This document shows, piece by piece, positions 16,952 to 27,832 of a stretch of 64,000 nucleotides of DNA (the first letter of the stretch is position 1; the number at the start of each line of letters is the position of its first letter). The position numbers and the translations under genes are program-made. The notes under the pieces are model-generated. The model was given only the letters and a program-made list of their open reading frames with translations. It did no database searches and was not told the origin of the DNA. The stretch comes from Hyalangium versicolor. Its GTDB lineage: Bacteria > Myxococcota > Myxococcia > Myxococcales > Myxococcaceae. The stretch lies in contig NZ_JAHXBF010000002.1 of NCBI RefSeq assembly GCF_020103695.1, positions 434,001 to 498,000 on the forward strand. Reading direction: 5' to 3'.

Positions 16952-19465
16952 ATGGCCTACGAGCACCGCACCGTTGAACCCAAGTGGCAGAAGCGCTGGC
17001 AGGAGGCGCGGCTCCACAAGACGACCTTCGATCCCGCCAAGCCGAAGTTCTACGCGCTGGACATGTTCCCCTACCCGTCCGGCGCGGGCCTCCACGTGGG
17101 CCACTGCGAGGGTTACACCGCCACGGACATCCTCACGCGGTGGAAGCGGATGCAGGGCTGGAACGTGCTCCACCCGATGGGCTGGGACGCCTTCGGCCTC
17201 CCGGCGGAGAACTACGCGCTCAAGACGGGCATCCACCCGCGAGTAACGACCGAGAAGGCCGTTGCCAACTTCCGTCGCCAGATCGACTCGGTGGGCTTCG
17301 CCTATGACTGGGACCGCGAGGTCAACACCACCGATCCCAAGTACTTCAAGTGGACGCAGTGGATCTTCCTGCAGCTCTTCAAGAAGGGCCTCGCTTACGA
17401 GGCCGTGATGCCCATCAACTGGTGTCCCTCGTGCAAGACGGGCCTGGCCAACGAGGAGGTCGTCAGCGGCAAATGTGACCGCTGTGGAACGCCAGTCGAG
17501 CGCAAGGATCTGCGCCAGTGGGTGCTGCGCATCACCGCCTACGCGGACCGGCTGCTGGAAGACCTCGTCGAGGTGGACTGGCCCGAATCCACCCTCACCA
17601 TGCAGCGCAAGTGGATCGGCCGCTCCGAGGGTGCGGAGGTCATCTTCCGGGTTGCCGATGGCCCCGCCGCCAACTCCGAGATCCGCGTCTTCACCACGCG
17701 GCCCGACACACTCCACGGAGCCACGTACATGGTGCTCGCGCCCGAGCACGCGCTCGTGGAACGCCTCGCCACGCCCGAGCAGAAGCAGGCCGTGGCGGAC
17801 TACCAGGCGGCGGCCCGGCGCAAGAGCGACCTGGAGCGCACCGAGCTCGCCAAGGAGAAGACCGGCGCCTTCACCGGTGGCTACGCCCTCAACCCCGTGA
17901 ACGGCCAGCGCATCCCCATCTGGATCGCCGACTACGTGCTCGCGACCTACGGCACGGGAGCGATCATGGCCGTCCCTGCCCATGACGAGCGCGACTACGC
18001 GTTCGCGGTGAAGTTCGGCCTGCCCGTGAAGCAGGTGGTCCGCCCGGTCAAGAGCGAGCCCGAGGCCGGTCAGGCGTTCACCGAGGAAGGCGTGGCGGTG
18101 AACTCGGGAGACCTCGACGGGCTGCCCACCGCCGAGGCCAAGCGGAAGATCACCGCGCAGCTCGAGGCCAAGGGCCAGGGCAAGTACACGGTCAGCTACC
18201 GCCTGAGAGACTGGGTCTTCTCACGCCAGCGCTACTGGGGCGAACCCATCCCCATCGTCCACTGCGCGAAGTGCGGCGCGGTCCCCGTGCCCGAGTCCGA
18301 GCTGCCGGTGCTGCTGCCCGAGGTCGAGCGCTACGAGCCCTCGGGCACGGGAGAGTCTCCGCTGGCGAACATCCCCTCGTGGCTGGAGAAGTCCTGCCCC
18401 AAATGCGGCGGCCCGGGCCGGCGCGAGACGAACACGATGCCCCAGTGGGCGGGCTCGTGCTGGTACTACCTGCGCTACATCGATCCGACGAACGCCCAGG
18501 AGCCCTGGTCCCGCGACATCGAGAAACAGTGGATGAACGTGGACCTGTACGTGGGCGGCGCGGAGCACGCGGTGCTGCACCTGCTCTACTCGCGCTTCTG
18601 GCACAAGGTGCTCTACGACCTGGGCTGGGTCTCCACCAAGGAGCCGTTCAAGAAGCTGCGCCACCAGGGCACGGTGCTCGCGTACACGTACCAGGACGCG
18701 CAGGAGCGCTACCACGAGTTCAGCGAAGTCGAGATGCGTGGAGACGAAGCCTTCCTGAAGACGACCGGCGAGAAGCTCAAGGTCCAGGTCGAGAAGATGG
18801 CCAAGTCGAAGCTGAACGGCGTGAACCCCGACGACGTCGTCGCCGAGTACGGCGCGGACGTGCTGCGCCTCTATGAGATGTTCATGGGCGAGTTCGAGAT
18901 GTCCAAGCCGTGGGATCCGCGAGCCATCGAGGGCTGCAGCCGGTTCCTGCGGCGCACGTGGCGGCTCGTCGAGGACCATGACCCGGCCAAGGCTCCCAGC
19001 GGAGATCCGCACCAGCGCCTGCGCCACAAGACGACGAAGCGCGTGACGAACGATCTCGATCGGATGCAGTTCAACACCGCGCTCTCGGGGTTGATGGAGT
19101 ACGTGAACGAGCTGACCGCCCAGGGCGCGACGCGTGAGGATCTGCTCACGCTCATCAAGCTCGTCGGCCCGTTCGCGCCGCACCTCGGAGACGAGGCGTG
19201 GGAGAAGCTCAGCGGCAGCGGCTTCCTCGTGCAGCAGGCCTGGCCCACCTACGACGATGCCCTCACGATCGACGCGGTCATCACCTACGCGGTGCAGGTC
19301 AACGGCAAGCTGCGCGGCAGCCTGGAGATCGACCGCCAGGCTCCCGAGGCCACCGTCCGTGAACAGGCACTGGCGATCTCGAACGTGGCCCGCCACATCG
19401 AGGGCAAGGCCGTGAAGAAGGTCATCGTGGTGCCTGGAAAGATCGTGAACATCGTGGTCGCTTGA
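16952..19465 (+). CDS. leuS: Leucyl-tRNA synthetase
   Basis: Charges tRNA-Leu. From ATG 16952 (MAYEHRTVEPKWQKRW) the protein is 837 aa, normal for bacterial LeuRS. HIGH-type motif HVGH at 48-51 follows YPSGAGL; a zinc-knuckle pair of Cys motifs (CPSCKTG and CDRCG) is in the early part; the CP1 editing domain includes the threonine-rich TTRPDTLHGATYM; KMAKS lies at 615-619. Followed after 12 bases by gltX, so the two synthetase genes form an operon. Confidence 0.97.
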   Translation: MAYEHRTVEPKWQKRWQEARLHKTTFDPAKPKFYALDMFPYPSGAGLHVGHCEGYTATDILTRWKRMQGWNVLHPMGWDAFGLPAENYALKTGIHPRVTTEKAVANFRRQIDSVGFAYDWDREVNTTDPKYFKWTQWIFLQLFKKGLAYEAVMPINWCPSCKTGLANEEVVSGKCDRCGTPVERKDLRQWVLRITAYADRLLEDLVEVDWPESTLTMQRKWIGRSEGAEVIFRVADGPAANSEIRVFTTRPDTLHGATYMVLAPEHALVERLATPEQKQAVADYQAAARRKSDLERTELAKEKTGAFTGGYALNPVNGQRIPIWIADYVLATYGTGAIMAVPAHDERDYAFAVKFGLPVKQVVRPVKSEPEAGQAFTEEGVAVNSGDLDGLPTAEAKRKITAQLEAKGQGKYTVSYRLRDWVFSRQRYWGEPIPIVHCAKCGAVPVPESELPVLLPEVERYEPSGTGESPLANIPSWLEKSCPKCGGPGRRETNTMPQWAGSCWYYLRYIDPTNAQEPWSRDIEKQWMNVDLYVGGAEHAVLHLLYSRFWHKVLYDLGWVSTKEPFKKLRHQGTVLAYTYQDAQERYHEFSEVEMRGDEAFLKTTGEKLKVQVEKMAKSKLNGVNPDDVVAEYGADVLRLYEMFMGEFEMSKPWDPRAIEGCSRFLRRTWRLVEDHDPAKAPSGDPHQRLRHKTTKRVTNDLDRMQFNTALSGLMEYVNELTAQGATREDLLTLIKLVGPFAPHLGDEAWEKLSGSGFLVQQAWPTYDDALTIDAVITYAVQVNGKLRGSLEIDRQAPEATVREQALAISNVARHIEGKAVKKVIVVPGKIVNIVVA

Positions 19466-19477
19466 GAGACCCTCGCC

Positions 19478-20968
<1,491 letters not shown>

Positions 20969-20974
20969 CGCTGC

Positions 20975-21014
20975 GGAGGAGGGGGCCCACAGCTCCTCAC
21001 ACTGGGTCCTCCCC
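20975..21014 (+). terminator. Possible terminator after gltX
   Basis: An imperfect stem between GGAGGAGGGGGCCCA and TGGGTCCTCCCC, with two G-U pairs, one mismatch and a 13-base loop, starting seven bases after the gltX stop. There is no T-run. Confidence 0.35.
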
Positions 21015-21020
21015 ATGTGA

Positions 21021-21050
21021 TCGCCAGAGCAACCCATAGTAAACTGGCGA
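21021..21050. promoter_or_regulatory. Inverted repeat upstream of the DUF3304/Tle1 pair
   Basis: TCGCCAG (21021-21027) is exactly complementary to CTGGCGA (21044-21050) across 16 bases. It lies 48 bases before the first gene of the effector pair and could be an operator or part of the gltX termination region. Confidence 0.3.
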
Positions 21051-21098
21051 ACACCGCCTCCCCCGCAAGCCGTTCCCGGGTTCGAGGGCCCGCAGAGC

Positions 21099-21701
21099 TT
21101 GAACCACGCCGACGCCAGTGCAGCCCACCCTCGCGGTCCCGCCGCCCCGCGAGGGCTCCGTGCCTGGCTCCTCCTGGGAGTACTCGGTGGGGCTGCCTCG
21201 TGCAGCCAGCAGTCCGCGCCGCCTCCGCCCCGCGCGAGTTCCGCGCCGAAGGAGGCTCCCGCGGACTCCGAGCCTATCTCGCTCGAGATCAACGGCTTCA
21301 ACTACACGGACCTCTACATCGACTCCTTTGAGGTCAACGGGCAGAGCGGTGGCAACCTCTTCGTCAGCTCGACGACGAGCGGAGGTGGCGGCAGCGTGTG
21401 CTGCACTCGGTGGATTCCTGGCTCCCAGCTCCCCCTGCGCGTGAGCTGGAGCCGCGACGGGAAGCGCTGGTGCGAACAGGAAGTATCGCTTCCCCCATCA
21501 CCGCCCGCCGCGCCCCGCCACCTGGGCGTGCACTTCTTTCCGGACGGCCACATCGAGGCCGAGCTCACCGAGGACTACCCGGACCTGAAGCTCGCGCTCG
21601 AGCGGGACAACCCCGAGGAACGCAGGGCCACCGGCAACACCATCAACGACGAACGCATGTCGAGGTGCAAGGATGCCAAACAACCCGAACAAGCCCGGTA
21701 G
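21099..21701 (+). CDS. DUF3304 lipoprotein, probable immunity partner of the Tle1-like effector
   Basis: A 200-aa periplasmic lipoprotein. A TTG at 21099 opens the frame; the signal is LRAWLLLGVLGGAASC, with Cys as lipidation site. The mature part has the DUF3304 core: ISLEINGFNYTDLYIDSFEVNG and GGGGSVCCTRWIPG, with a second Cys at RWCEQEV. DUF3304 proteins sit beside type VI phospholipase effectors in many proteobacteria and are thought to protect the periplasm. The end overlaps the effector gene by 29 bases. The start codon is weakly supported: no strong ribosome site precedes the TTG. Confidence 0.82.
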   Translation: MNHADASAAHPRGPAAPRGLRAWLLLGVLGGAASCSQQSAPPPPRASSAPKEAPADSEPISLEINGFNYTDLYIDSFEVNGQSGGNLFVSSTTSGGGGSVCCTRWIPGSQLPLRVSWSRDGKRWCEQEVSLPPSPPAAPRHLGVHFFPDGHIEAELTEDYPDLKLALERDNPEERRATGNTINDERMSRCKDAKQPEQAR

Positions 21702-23592
21702 CAAGCTGCCTCCGCCGCCGGTGGCCGCGCTGCGCCGCTCCGCCAGCCTGTCCAAGAAGGGCTCCACCGCACCCGTCAAGTCCAGCCAGGCACCGTCGCT
21801 CACGATCGCCAAGCCGACCACTTCCACGGCCTCTGGCTCCAAGCCAGCCCCCACGACGGGTGGCGGCCGCTGGCTGTCCTTCTTCTTCGACGGCACCGGC
21901 AACAACCTGGACGCGGACTATCCCAAGTCCTCGCAACTGAGCGAGCGCGAGCACAGCAATGTGGCGCGCTTGTACCGCGCCCACAGCCCCGATGACCCGA
22001 AGTTGGGCATCTACCGGTTCTACATCCCCGGCGTCGGCACGTACTTCAAGGACGTCAACGACGAAGGCAACACCACCACGGGAAACGCCGGGGGCGCCAA
22101 GGGAGAAGATCGCCTCGTCTGGGCCATGAACGCGTTCGACCGGGCCATCGCTGGCAGCAAGGACACGATCAACGTGGCCCTGTTTGGCTTCTCGCGAGGA
22201 GCCGCCCTGGCGCGTGCCTTCGCCCGGCGCATCGCCGACCGATGCACGAGCAAGCAGGGGCAGTGGTACCTCAAGACGGGCATGCGCCCCATCAACCTGT
22301 ACTTCATGGGGCTGTTCGACACCGTGGCGTCCGTGGGCCTGGCCGCGCAGAACAGCGCCACGATTGATGCCGCCGTGATCAGCGTCCGGCTCGCGCTGCT
22401 CGAGCGCAGCACCAGCAGAGATGATCCCGCCTCGATCTATTCCCTGGCTCCTGGCAAGCAGCCCGGGGCCGATCCCACCCCGAGCATTGCCGACGGCCAC
22501 ATGGCCTGGGGAGGCGACATGCGCATCCCCCCCATGGCCAAGCGCTGCGTCCACATGGTCTCGGCCCATGAGATCCGCAACGCGTTCCCCCTGGAGAGCA
22601 TGCTCAACGACAAGAGCTATCCCACCAACTCCGAGGAGATCGTGTACCCAGGCGTCCACTCGGACGTAGGGGGTGGCTACCGCGAGGGCGAAGGGGCTCG
22701 GGGCCTCGCTCCTGGAGGCCAGCTGAGCCTCATTCCCCTCCGGCACATGCACCTCAAGGCGATCCAGGCCGGCGTGCCCCTGTTGAAGGAGTTCAAGAGC
22801 CTGCCACTGCAGGAGGACTTCGCGTACGACACGGCCAGCGCGGCCGCCTTCAAGGTGATGGAGACGCGCTACCTCCACTACCTGAAAGCCTCGGGGAATG
22901 GGGGCGTGCCCCTGGGGGCGGCGATCCTCTCGCACATGAAGCTCTACTACCGGTGGCGCTTCCGCCAGATTGCCCTGAACGAGCAGGCCCGGAAGGCCGG
23001 GAAGAAGACGGCGGACGAGACCCGGCTCCAGAGCCGCATGACAAAGTGGGATGCGGATGCGTCGGCTCAGAAGACCGAGCGGGACAAGCAGTACGCGGAG
23101 CTTCGCAGGCTGCGCAGGCTCGCCATGCCCGGTACCGATGAGTGGGGGAATCCGCAGCAACGGACCGCGGAGCAGCAGAAGTACCACCAGCAGGCCATCC
23201 TCCAGGAGGATGTGTACCGCAAGGCCTGCGCCCGCTACGACACCCGCCCCGGCTCCGTCGATGACCTGGTGGACAACCTGAAGATGTACGACGAGCAGTT
23301 GCTCTCGGACGCGCAGACCCTCAAGTCCATCTCGAACAAAGGAAAGATACCGCTACGGCCCCACTACCAGGCCATCCTGGATGCGTACGTCGCCGAGTTC
23401 GAGAAGAAGAGCGGCCTGAAGGATCCGGAGATCATCGCGTTCTTCGATGACTACGTGCACGACTCGCTGGCCGGGTTCGCCACGGACTCCACCCTGCCCT
23501 CGGATCCGCGCTGCATCTACATCGGAGGAGACGAGGAGCTGAAATACGCCATGAACTCCTCAGGCTCCTCCTGGGCCAGCAACACCGCCTGA
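21673..23592 (+). CDS. Tle1-like phospholipase (DUF2235), putative type VI effector
   Basis: A 639-aa alpha/beta hydrolase. After about 60 disordered residues the DUF2235 core starts RWLSFFFDGTGNNLDADYP, continues IYRFYIPGVGTYF, and has the lipase elbow GFSRG at 172-176 (nucleophile Ser174). GVHSDVGGGY around 326-335 supplies the conserved Asp/His region. In Tle1 effectors this fold cleaves phospholipids of rival bacteria. The C-terminal third is charged and helical. No signal peptide, as expected for a type VI cargo. No Hcp, VgrG or PAAR gene is near, so delivery is inferred from family and from the overlapping DUF3304 gene. Confidence 0.85.
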   Translation: MPNNPNKPGSKLPPPPVAALRRSASLSKKGSTAPVKSSQAPSLTIAKPTTSTASGSKPAPTTGGGRWLSFFFDGTGNNLDADYPKSSQLSEREHSNVARLYRAHSPDDPKLGIYRFYIPGVGTYFKDVNDEGNTTTGNAGGAKGEDRLVWAMNAFDRAIAGSKDTINVALFGFSRGAALARAFARRIADRCTSKQGQWYLKTGMRPINLYFMGLFDTVASVGLAAQNSATIDAAVISVRLALLERSTSRDDPASIYSLAPGKQPGADPTPSIADGHMAWGGDMRIPPMAKRCVHMVSAHEIRNAFPLESMLNDKSYPTNSEEIVYPGVHSDVGGGYREGEGARGLAPGGQLSLIPLRHMHLKAIQAGVPLLKEFKSLPLQEDFAYDTASAAAFKVMETRYLHYLKASGNGGVPLGAAILSHMKLYYRWRFRQIALNEQARKAGKKTADETRLQSRMTKWDADASAQKTERDKQYAELRRLRRLAMPGTDEWGNPQQRTAEQQKYHQQAILQEDVYRKACARYDTRPGSVDDLVDNLKMYDEQLLSDAQTLKSISNKGKIPLRPHYQAILDAYVAEFEKKSGLKDPEIIAFFDDYVHDSLAGFATDSTLPSDPRCIYIGGDEELKYAMNSSGSSWASNTA

Positions 23593-23619
23593 GCCTCACG
23601 CCCAGGCGGCGCACCGGGG

Positions 23620-24684
23620 CTACAGAAGCTTCTGGCGCTTGCGAGCCTTGAGGGCCTCGACGACCTTGCGCACGTCCTGGCTCTTGTCCTTGGGGACCAC
23701 GAGCAACGCGTCCCCCGCGTCCACCACGACGACGTCCGTCATGCCCACCACGGCCAGCGGGCGCTTGTCTCCCAGCACCACGCAACCCTGGCAGTCCACG
23801 ACGATGGACTCGGCGCCGGAGACCACGTTGCCGCGCTCGTCCGCGGGGCGAACCTCGGGGATGGCGGCAAACGAGCCCACATCCGACCAGCCGAAGTCGC
23901 CGGGCAGCACGGCGATGTTCGACGCCTTCTCCATGACGCCATAGTCGATGGAGATGGACGGCAGCTTGGGGAACACCCGCTTGAGCACCGCCGGAAAGGT
24001 GCGCTTGCCCACCGCGGCGCGCAGGGCCTCCAGGCCCTTCTTCATCTCGGGCATGTGCTGGGCGAAGGCCTCCAACATGACGTCCGCGCGGAACACGAAG
24101 ATGCCGCCGTTCCACAGGAACTCACCGGAGTCCACGTAGCCCTGCGCCGTCTCCTGGTTCGGCTTCTCCTTGAAGGCCTTCACCTTCCGCCCGCCACCCT
24201 CCAGGGGCTCTCCTACGTGGATGTAGCCGTAGCCCGTCTCGGGCCGGCTGGGCTTGATGCCCAGGGTGACGATGTGTCCGGCCTCGGCCAGGACGGCCGC
24301 CTCGACGAGCGTGCCCCGGAAGGCCTCCGGGTTGGCCACATGGTGGTCGGACGGCAGGACGATGACGATGCCCTTCGGGTCCCTCGCGGCCACCTGCACC
24401 GTGGCGAGCGCGATGGCCGGCGCGGTGTTGCGCGCCACCGGCTCTACCAGGAGGTTCTGTTTGGGGATGCCCTTGACCAGCTTCGCGGCGTTCTTGGCGT
24501 GGAGGGGGCCACAGACGATGAAGGTGTTCTTCATCGAGGCCAGGCCCTTCAGCCGGGCGGCGGTGTCGGCGATGAGCGGGTTTTTGGAGGCCAGCGGGAG
24601 GAACTGCTTGGGTCGGGCCTGTCGGGACAGGGGCCAGAAGCGGGTGCCGGACCCACCGGCCATGATGACGGGGTAGAGCGCCAT
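23620..24684 (-). CDS. manC: Mannose-1-phosphate guanylyltransferase
   Basis: Makes GDP-mannose from mannose 1-phosphate and GTP. ATG 24684 gives 354 aa starting MALYPVIMAGGSGTRFWPLSR, the nucleotidyltransferase signature, followed by RPKQFLPL; ETGYGYIH and FKEKPN are the usual sugar-binding stretches, and FGWSDVGSF the metal-proximal motif. It lacks the C-terminal isomerase domain of bifunctional ManC/AlgA enzymes, so it is the short form. The frame is open far upstream but only as a shadow of the divergent gene. Together with the mutase at 6.6-8 kb it can supply GDP-mannose for polysaccharides. Confidence 0.95.
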   Translation of the reverse strand: MALYPVIMAGGSGTRFWPLSRQARPKQFLPLASKNPLIADTAARLKGLASMKNTFIVCGPLHAKNAAKLVKGIPKQNLLVEPVARNTAPAIALATVQVAARDPKGIVIVLPSDHHVANPEAFRGTLVEAAVLAEAGHIVTLGIKPSRPETGYGYIHVGEPLEGGGRKVKAFKEKPNQETAQGYVDSGEFLWNGGIFVFRADVMLEAFAQHMPEMKKGLEALRAAVGKRTFPAVLKRVFPKLPSISIDYGVMEKASNIAVLPGDFGWSDVGSFAAIPEVRPADERGNVVSGAESIVVDCQGCVVLGDKRPLAVVGMTDVVVVDAGDALLVVPKDKSQDVRKVVEALKARKRQKLL

Positions 24685-24823
24685 GGGGTGTGAGGACTCC
24701 TGAGGGCGCCGGGGGGCCGGCGCGAACGGCGGCGCACCATAGCGCCTCCTGGCCGGAAGGGTGCCGACTTCGACCGCTCGGACGCCCGGCCGCCCACCAG
24801 ACGGGACACCGGTGATCAGAGTT

Positions 24824-24852
24824 TTGACCCCGCCCCAAAAAGCCAGTCTCAT
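24824..24852 (+). promoter_or_regulatory. Candidate promoter of the SGNH-MBOAT unit
   Basis: TTGACC (24824-24829), 17-base spacer, TCTCAT (24847-24852). If used, transcription would start almost at the TTG start codon at 24862, giving a leaderless mRNA; this is consistent with the absence of a ribosome site there. Confidence 0.3.
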
Positions 24853-24861
24853 GGCCGGACG

Positions 24862-27831
24862 TTGGACCTCAAGGCCAAATCGACCGGGTGGACGATCGTC
24901 CTCACGGCTGCGCTCGCGCTGGGACTGTCCCTGGCGCCGCTGCCGGAGGCGTTCCGTCCCATTCCGAGCCTCGGCAGGGAAGGACCGCTCGCGCCGAAGC
25001 TGGCCGAGATCGTCTTGCCCAAGTCCCTGACGGGAAAAGGCGCCCCGGCGCGTGCGACCGACGACGCGCTGGCGGGCACGTCGTCTCACGCTCCCGGAGA
25101 GGAAGGGCCGCCTCCCGAGGACGAGACGACCCCACCGGTCGAGGACGAGAGCCCTACCGCCACGGCTCCCCCATCCGACCTGGAGGGTCTGGGCACGCTC
25201 ACGCGGGCCCGGGCGCTGTCGCTGGAGGCCCTGCGCGAGAAGATGGGCGCGCAGCACGTGGACATCGAGACTGGCTGTCGGCGGATGGGAGCGGCGGGGT
25301 GCGAGGAGAGTGGGTTGGCTCCCTTCTTCGCGGCATTGAACGAGCTGCGTGAGGACCGCCGGCGGCAGCCGGTGCGGGTGGTGCATCTGGGCGACTCGCT
25401 GATCGCCTCGGACCACATCACGGACATGATCCGGGCGCGGCTCCAGGAGCGGCACGGCTCGGGCGGCAAGGGCTTCCTGTTCGTGGACCGGCCGACGGGC
25501 TCGGGACGCTCGGTGCGAACGGGCACGGCGAGCGAGGGCTGGCAGATCACCCGCCTCATCGATCGCAACTATCCGAAGGACAAGCTGGGCTACACGGGCG
25601 TGGCCTTCGCGTCCGCGGGAACGGGCTCGCAGAGCGTGCGGTTCCCAGCGGAGGGCGCGCGGGTGGCGGAGCTGTTCTTCCAAACGCAGCCCACGGGCGG
25701 AACGGTGAGCTTCAACGCGGATGGCAAGCCGCTGCAACGCCTGCTCACCCGATTCGAGCTGCCGGGAGTGGCCTTCTCGCGCTTCTCGCTGCCCGAGGAC
25801 ACGAAGACGCTCTCGCTGCAGACGATGGGGAAGGTGGAGCTGCACGGCATCTCGCTGGAGAACGGACTGCCGGGCATCGTCTACGACACCATCGGGCTGC
25901 CAGGCGCCACCGCCGAGGTCTTCCTCCGAGCGCACCACGGCGCCTTCCGCTCGCAGCTCCGGCACCGGAAGCCGTCGCTGGTGGTGCTGATGGTGGGCGG
26001 CAACGAGGCCTTCTACATCTCTCGCAACCGCATCAAGCCGGAGGAGATCCGCGCCCATGCGACGGAGCTGGTGAAGTGGGTGCGTGAGGCGGTGCCGGAC
26101 TCCGCGTGCCTCCTCATGGCGCCGATCGACGCGGCGGTGCGCACAATGGGCGGAGAGCTGGTGCCGCGCCGGGGCTCCAAGGACGTGGGAGACATCTTCC
26201 GCGAGGTGGCGAAGGAGGGCGGCTGTGCCTATTGGGATGCGCTCTCGGCCATGGGCGGAGAGGGCGCGTCCATCCAGTGGCTGTCCGCGGGGCTGCTCAA
26301 CGAGGACCTGGTGCATCCGCGCTCCAGGGGTTCGGACCTGCTGGGCCACCTCTTCGACATTGCGCTCCAGCGTGCGTATGCGAAGGCTCACCAGCCGCTG
26401 CTCGCGGTCGAAGATCCGCCGGGGCTCATCGATGGCGCCACGGCGCTCAAGGGCACCTTCGCGAGGCTGCGAGCCCTCGAGGAGAAGAAGGGCACGGAGC
26501 GTTTGGACATCGTCCAGCTCGGTGCGTCCCACACCGCGGCCCATTACTTCACGGATGCGGTCCGGGGCTCACTGACCCAGAAGTTTGGAGATGGAGGACG
26601 CGGTTTCATCGCGGCCGGGAAGTCCTCTCCGAGGCTGGCGGCGGCTCACGTGACGCGAGAGCTGACCGGCGAGTGGCAGGTGTTGGACGCGCAGCAACCG
26701 GAGGCACAACCGGGCGAAGCGTGGGGCCTCAGCGGCATCCGCGCGGTGGGTGCACCCGGAGCTTCTCTGCGCATCCAGTTCTGTGACGGCTGCCCGCCCG
26801 CGAAGTCGCCTCAGGCGCAGCTGGCCCTGTACTGGCTGGACTCGCCGGGGGCGGGACGGATGGATGTGAAGGTGGACGGTCAGCCCGTCTCGCCCGAGGA
26901 TCCTGCTCCGGCTCCGGTCACAGCTCCCACAGTCCGTATCCGCACGATCCCTGTCACGGGCCCTGAGCACACGCTCGAGGTCACCAACGCGGGAGAGGGA
27001 CCCATCACCGTGCTGGGAGCCTCGCTGGACTTCGAGCAGCCCGGCATCACCTATGACGCCGCGGGCCTGCCCGGGAGCACTGCCTTCACCCTGAGCCACG
27101 AGGATCCGGTGGCGCTCGACACACAGCTCTCCGCGCGCAAGCCGCAATTGCTGGTGCTCTGGTACGGAACCAACGAGTCGGGCCTGCCGGACCTCGATTC
27201 CGAGGCACTCCACAAGGACTACGTCGCCCTGATCTCCCGGATGCGCGCCTCGACGGGCGCGGAGTGCCTGCTCATCGGCCCGACGGACCGGCTGGTGCAG
27301 GATGCGAGCGGCCACTGGACCGAGGCTGTGGCGCTGGCACGGGTGCTCTCCACGCTGCCCAAGGTGGCACGCGATGCAGGCTGTGCTTACTGGTCCGCCC
27401 GAGCGGCCATGGGCGGCGAGCGCTCCATGCTGCGCTGGCAGCGCTCGACTCCGGTGCTGGGCCACGAGGACGGCACGCACCTGACGCAGCCTGGCTACGA
27501 GCAGCTCGCCGCCTCCTTCGTGAAGGAGCTGCTGGGTGCCTACGACACATACAAGGCAGCGCCTGCGGAACAGGTCCAGGCGCCAACCCCGGGCCAGGTC
27601 CCCACCCAGGGGCCCGCACCGCAGCAGGCAGTTCCCGAAACGCATCCCACGGCTCCTCCGCCGACGCCGACACAAGGCCAGGCCCCCACGCTGGTGCCCG
27701 CCCCTGAAACCGTGACGGCGCCTCCAGCGCAGGCACGCGCCTCGCGCCAGGAGCCAACCCGGGCCGAGACCCGAGGCACCATCCCTCCTCCCACACCGGC
27801 ACCTGCCGCACGAAAAGCGGAGGGTGGCTGA
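24862..27831 (+). CDS. Membrane-anchored protein with two SGNH-hydrolase-like domains
   Basis: A 989-aa envelope protein, probably the acetyl-transferring partner of the MBOAT gene next door. An N-terminal anchor (TGWTIVLTAALALGLSLAPL) is followed by a Pro-rich linker and two tandem SGNH-like domains. Domain 1 has LGDSL (Ser179), VGGNEA and DLVH (Asp482, His485); domain 2 has LGASHT (Ser556; the usual Asp of GDS is Ala), WYGTNE and DGTH (Asp870, His873). Both keep Ser-Asp-His. The last 85 residues are Pro/Gln/Thr-rich. The only available start is TTG 24862, with no ribosome site, so the N-terminus is uncertain. One base separates it from the MBOAT gene. Confidence 0.88.
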   Translation: MDLKAKSTGWTIVLTAALALGLSLAPLPEAFRPIPSLGREGPLAPKLAEIVLPKSLTGKGAPARATDDALAGTSSHAPGEEGPPPEDETTPPVEDESPTATAPPSDLEGLGTLTRARALSLEALREKMGAQHVDIETGCRRMGAAGCEESGLAPFFAALNELREDRRRQPVRVVHLGDSLIASDHITDMIRARLQERHGSGGKGFLFVDRPTGSGRSVRTGTASEGWQITRLIDRNYPKDKLGYTGVAFASAGTGSQSVRFPAEGARVAELFFQTQPTGGTVSFNADGKPLQRLLTRFELPGVAFSRFSLPEDTKTLSLQTMGKVELHGISLENGLPGIVYDTIGLPGATAEVFLRAHHGAFRSQLRHRKPSLVVLMVGGNEAFYISRNRIKPEEIRAHATELVKWVREAVPDSACLLMAPIDAAVRTMGGELVPRRGSKDVGDIFREVAKEGGCAYWDALSAMGGEGASIQWLSAGLLNEDLVHPRSRGSDLLGHLFDIALQRAYAKAHQPLLAVEDPPGLIDGATALKGTFARLRALEEKKGTERLDIVQLGASHTAAHYFTDAVRGSLTQKFGDGGRGFIAAGKSSPRLAAAHVTRELTGEWQVLDAQQPEAQPGEAWGLSGIRAVGAPGASLRIQFCDGCPPAKSPQAQLALYWLDSPGAGRMDVKVDGQPVSPEDPAPAPVTAPTVRIRTIPVTGPEHTLEVTNAGEGPITVLGASLDFEQPGITYDAAGLPGSTAFTLSHEDPVALDTQLSARKPQLLVLWYGTNESGLPDLDSEALHKDYVALISRMRASTGAECLLIGPTDRLVQDASGHWTEAVALARVLSTLPKVARDAGCAYWSARAAMGGERSMLRWQRSTPVLGHEDGTHLTQPGYEQLAASFVKELLGAYDTYKAAPAEQVQAPTPGQVPTQGPAPQQAVPETHPTAPPPTPTQGQAPTLVPAPETVTAPPAQARASRQEPTRAETRGTIPPPTPAPAARKAEGG

Positions 27832-27832
27832 C

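Noticed and set aside
24685..26544. An N-terminal extension of manC of about 620 codons
   Set aside because: The extension is antisense to the double-SGNH gene; ManC homology begins exactly at ATG 24684.
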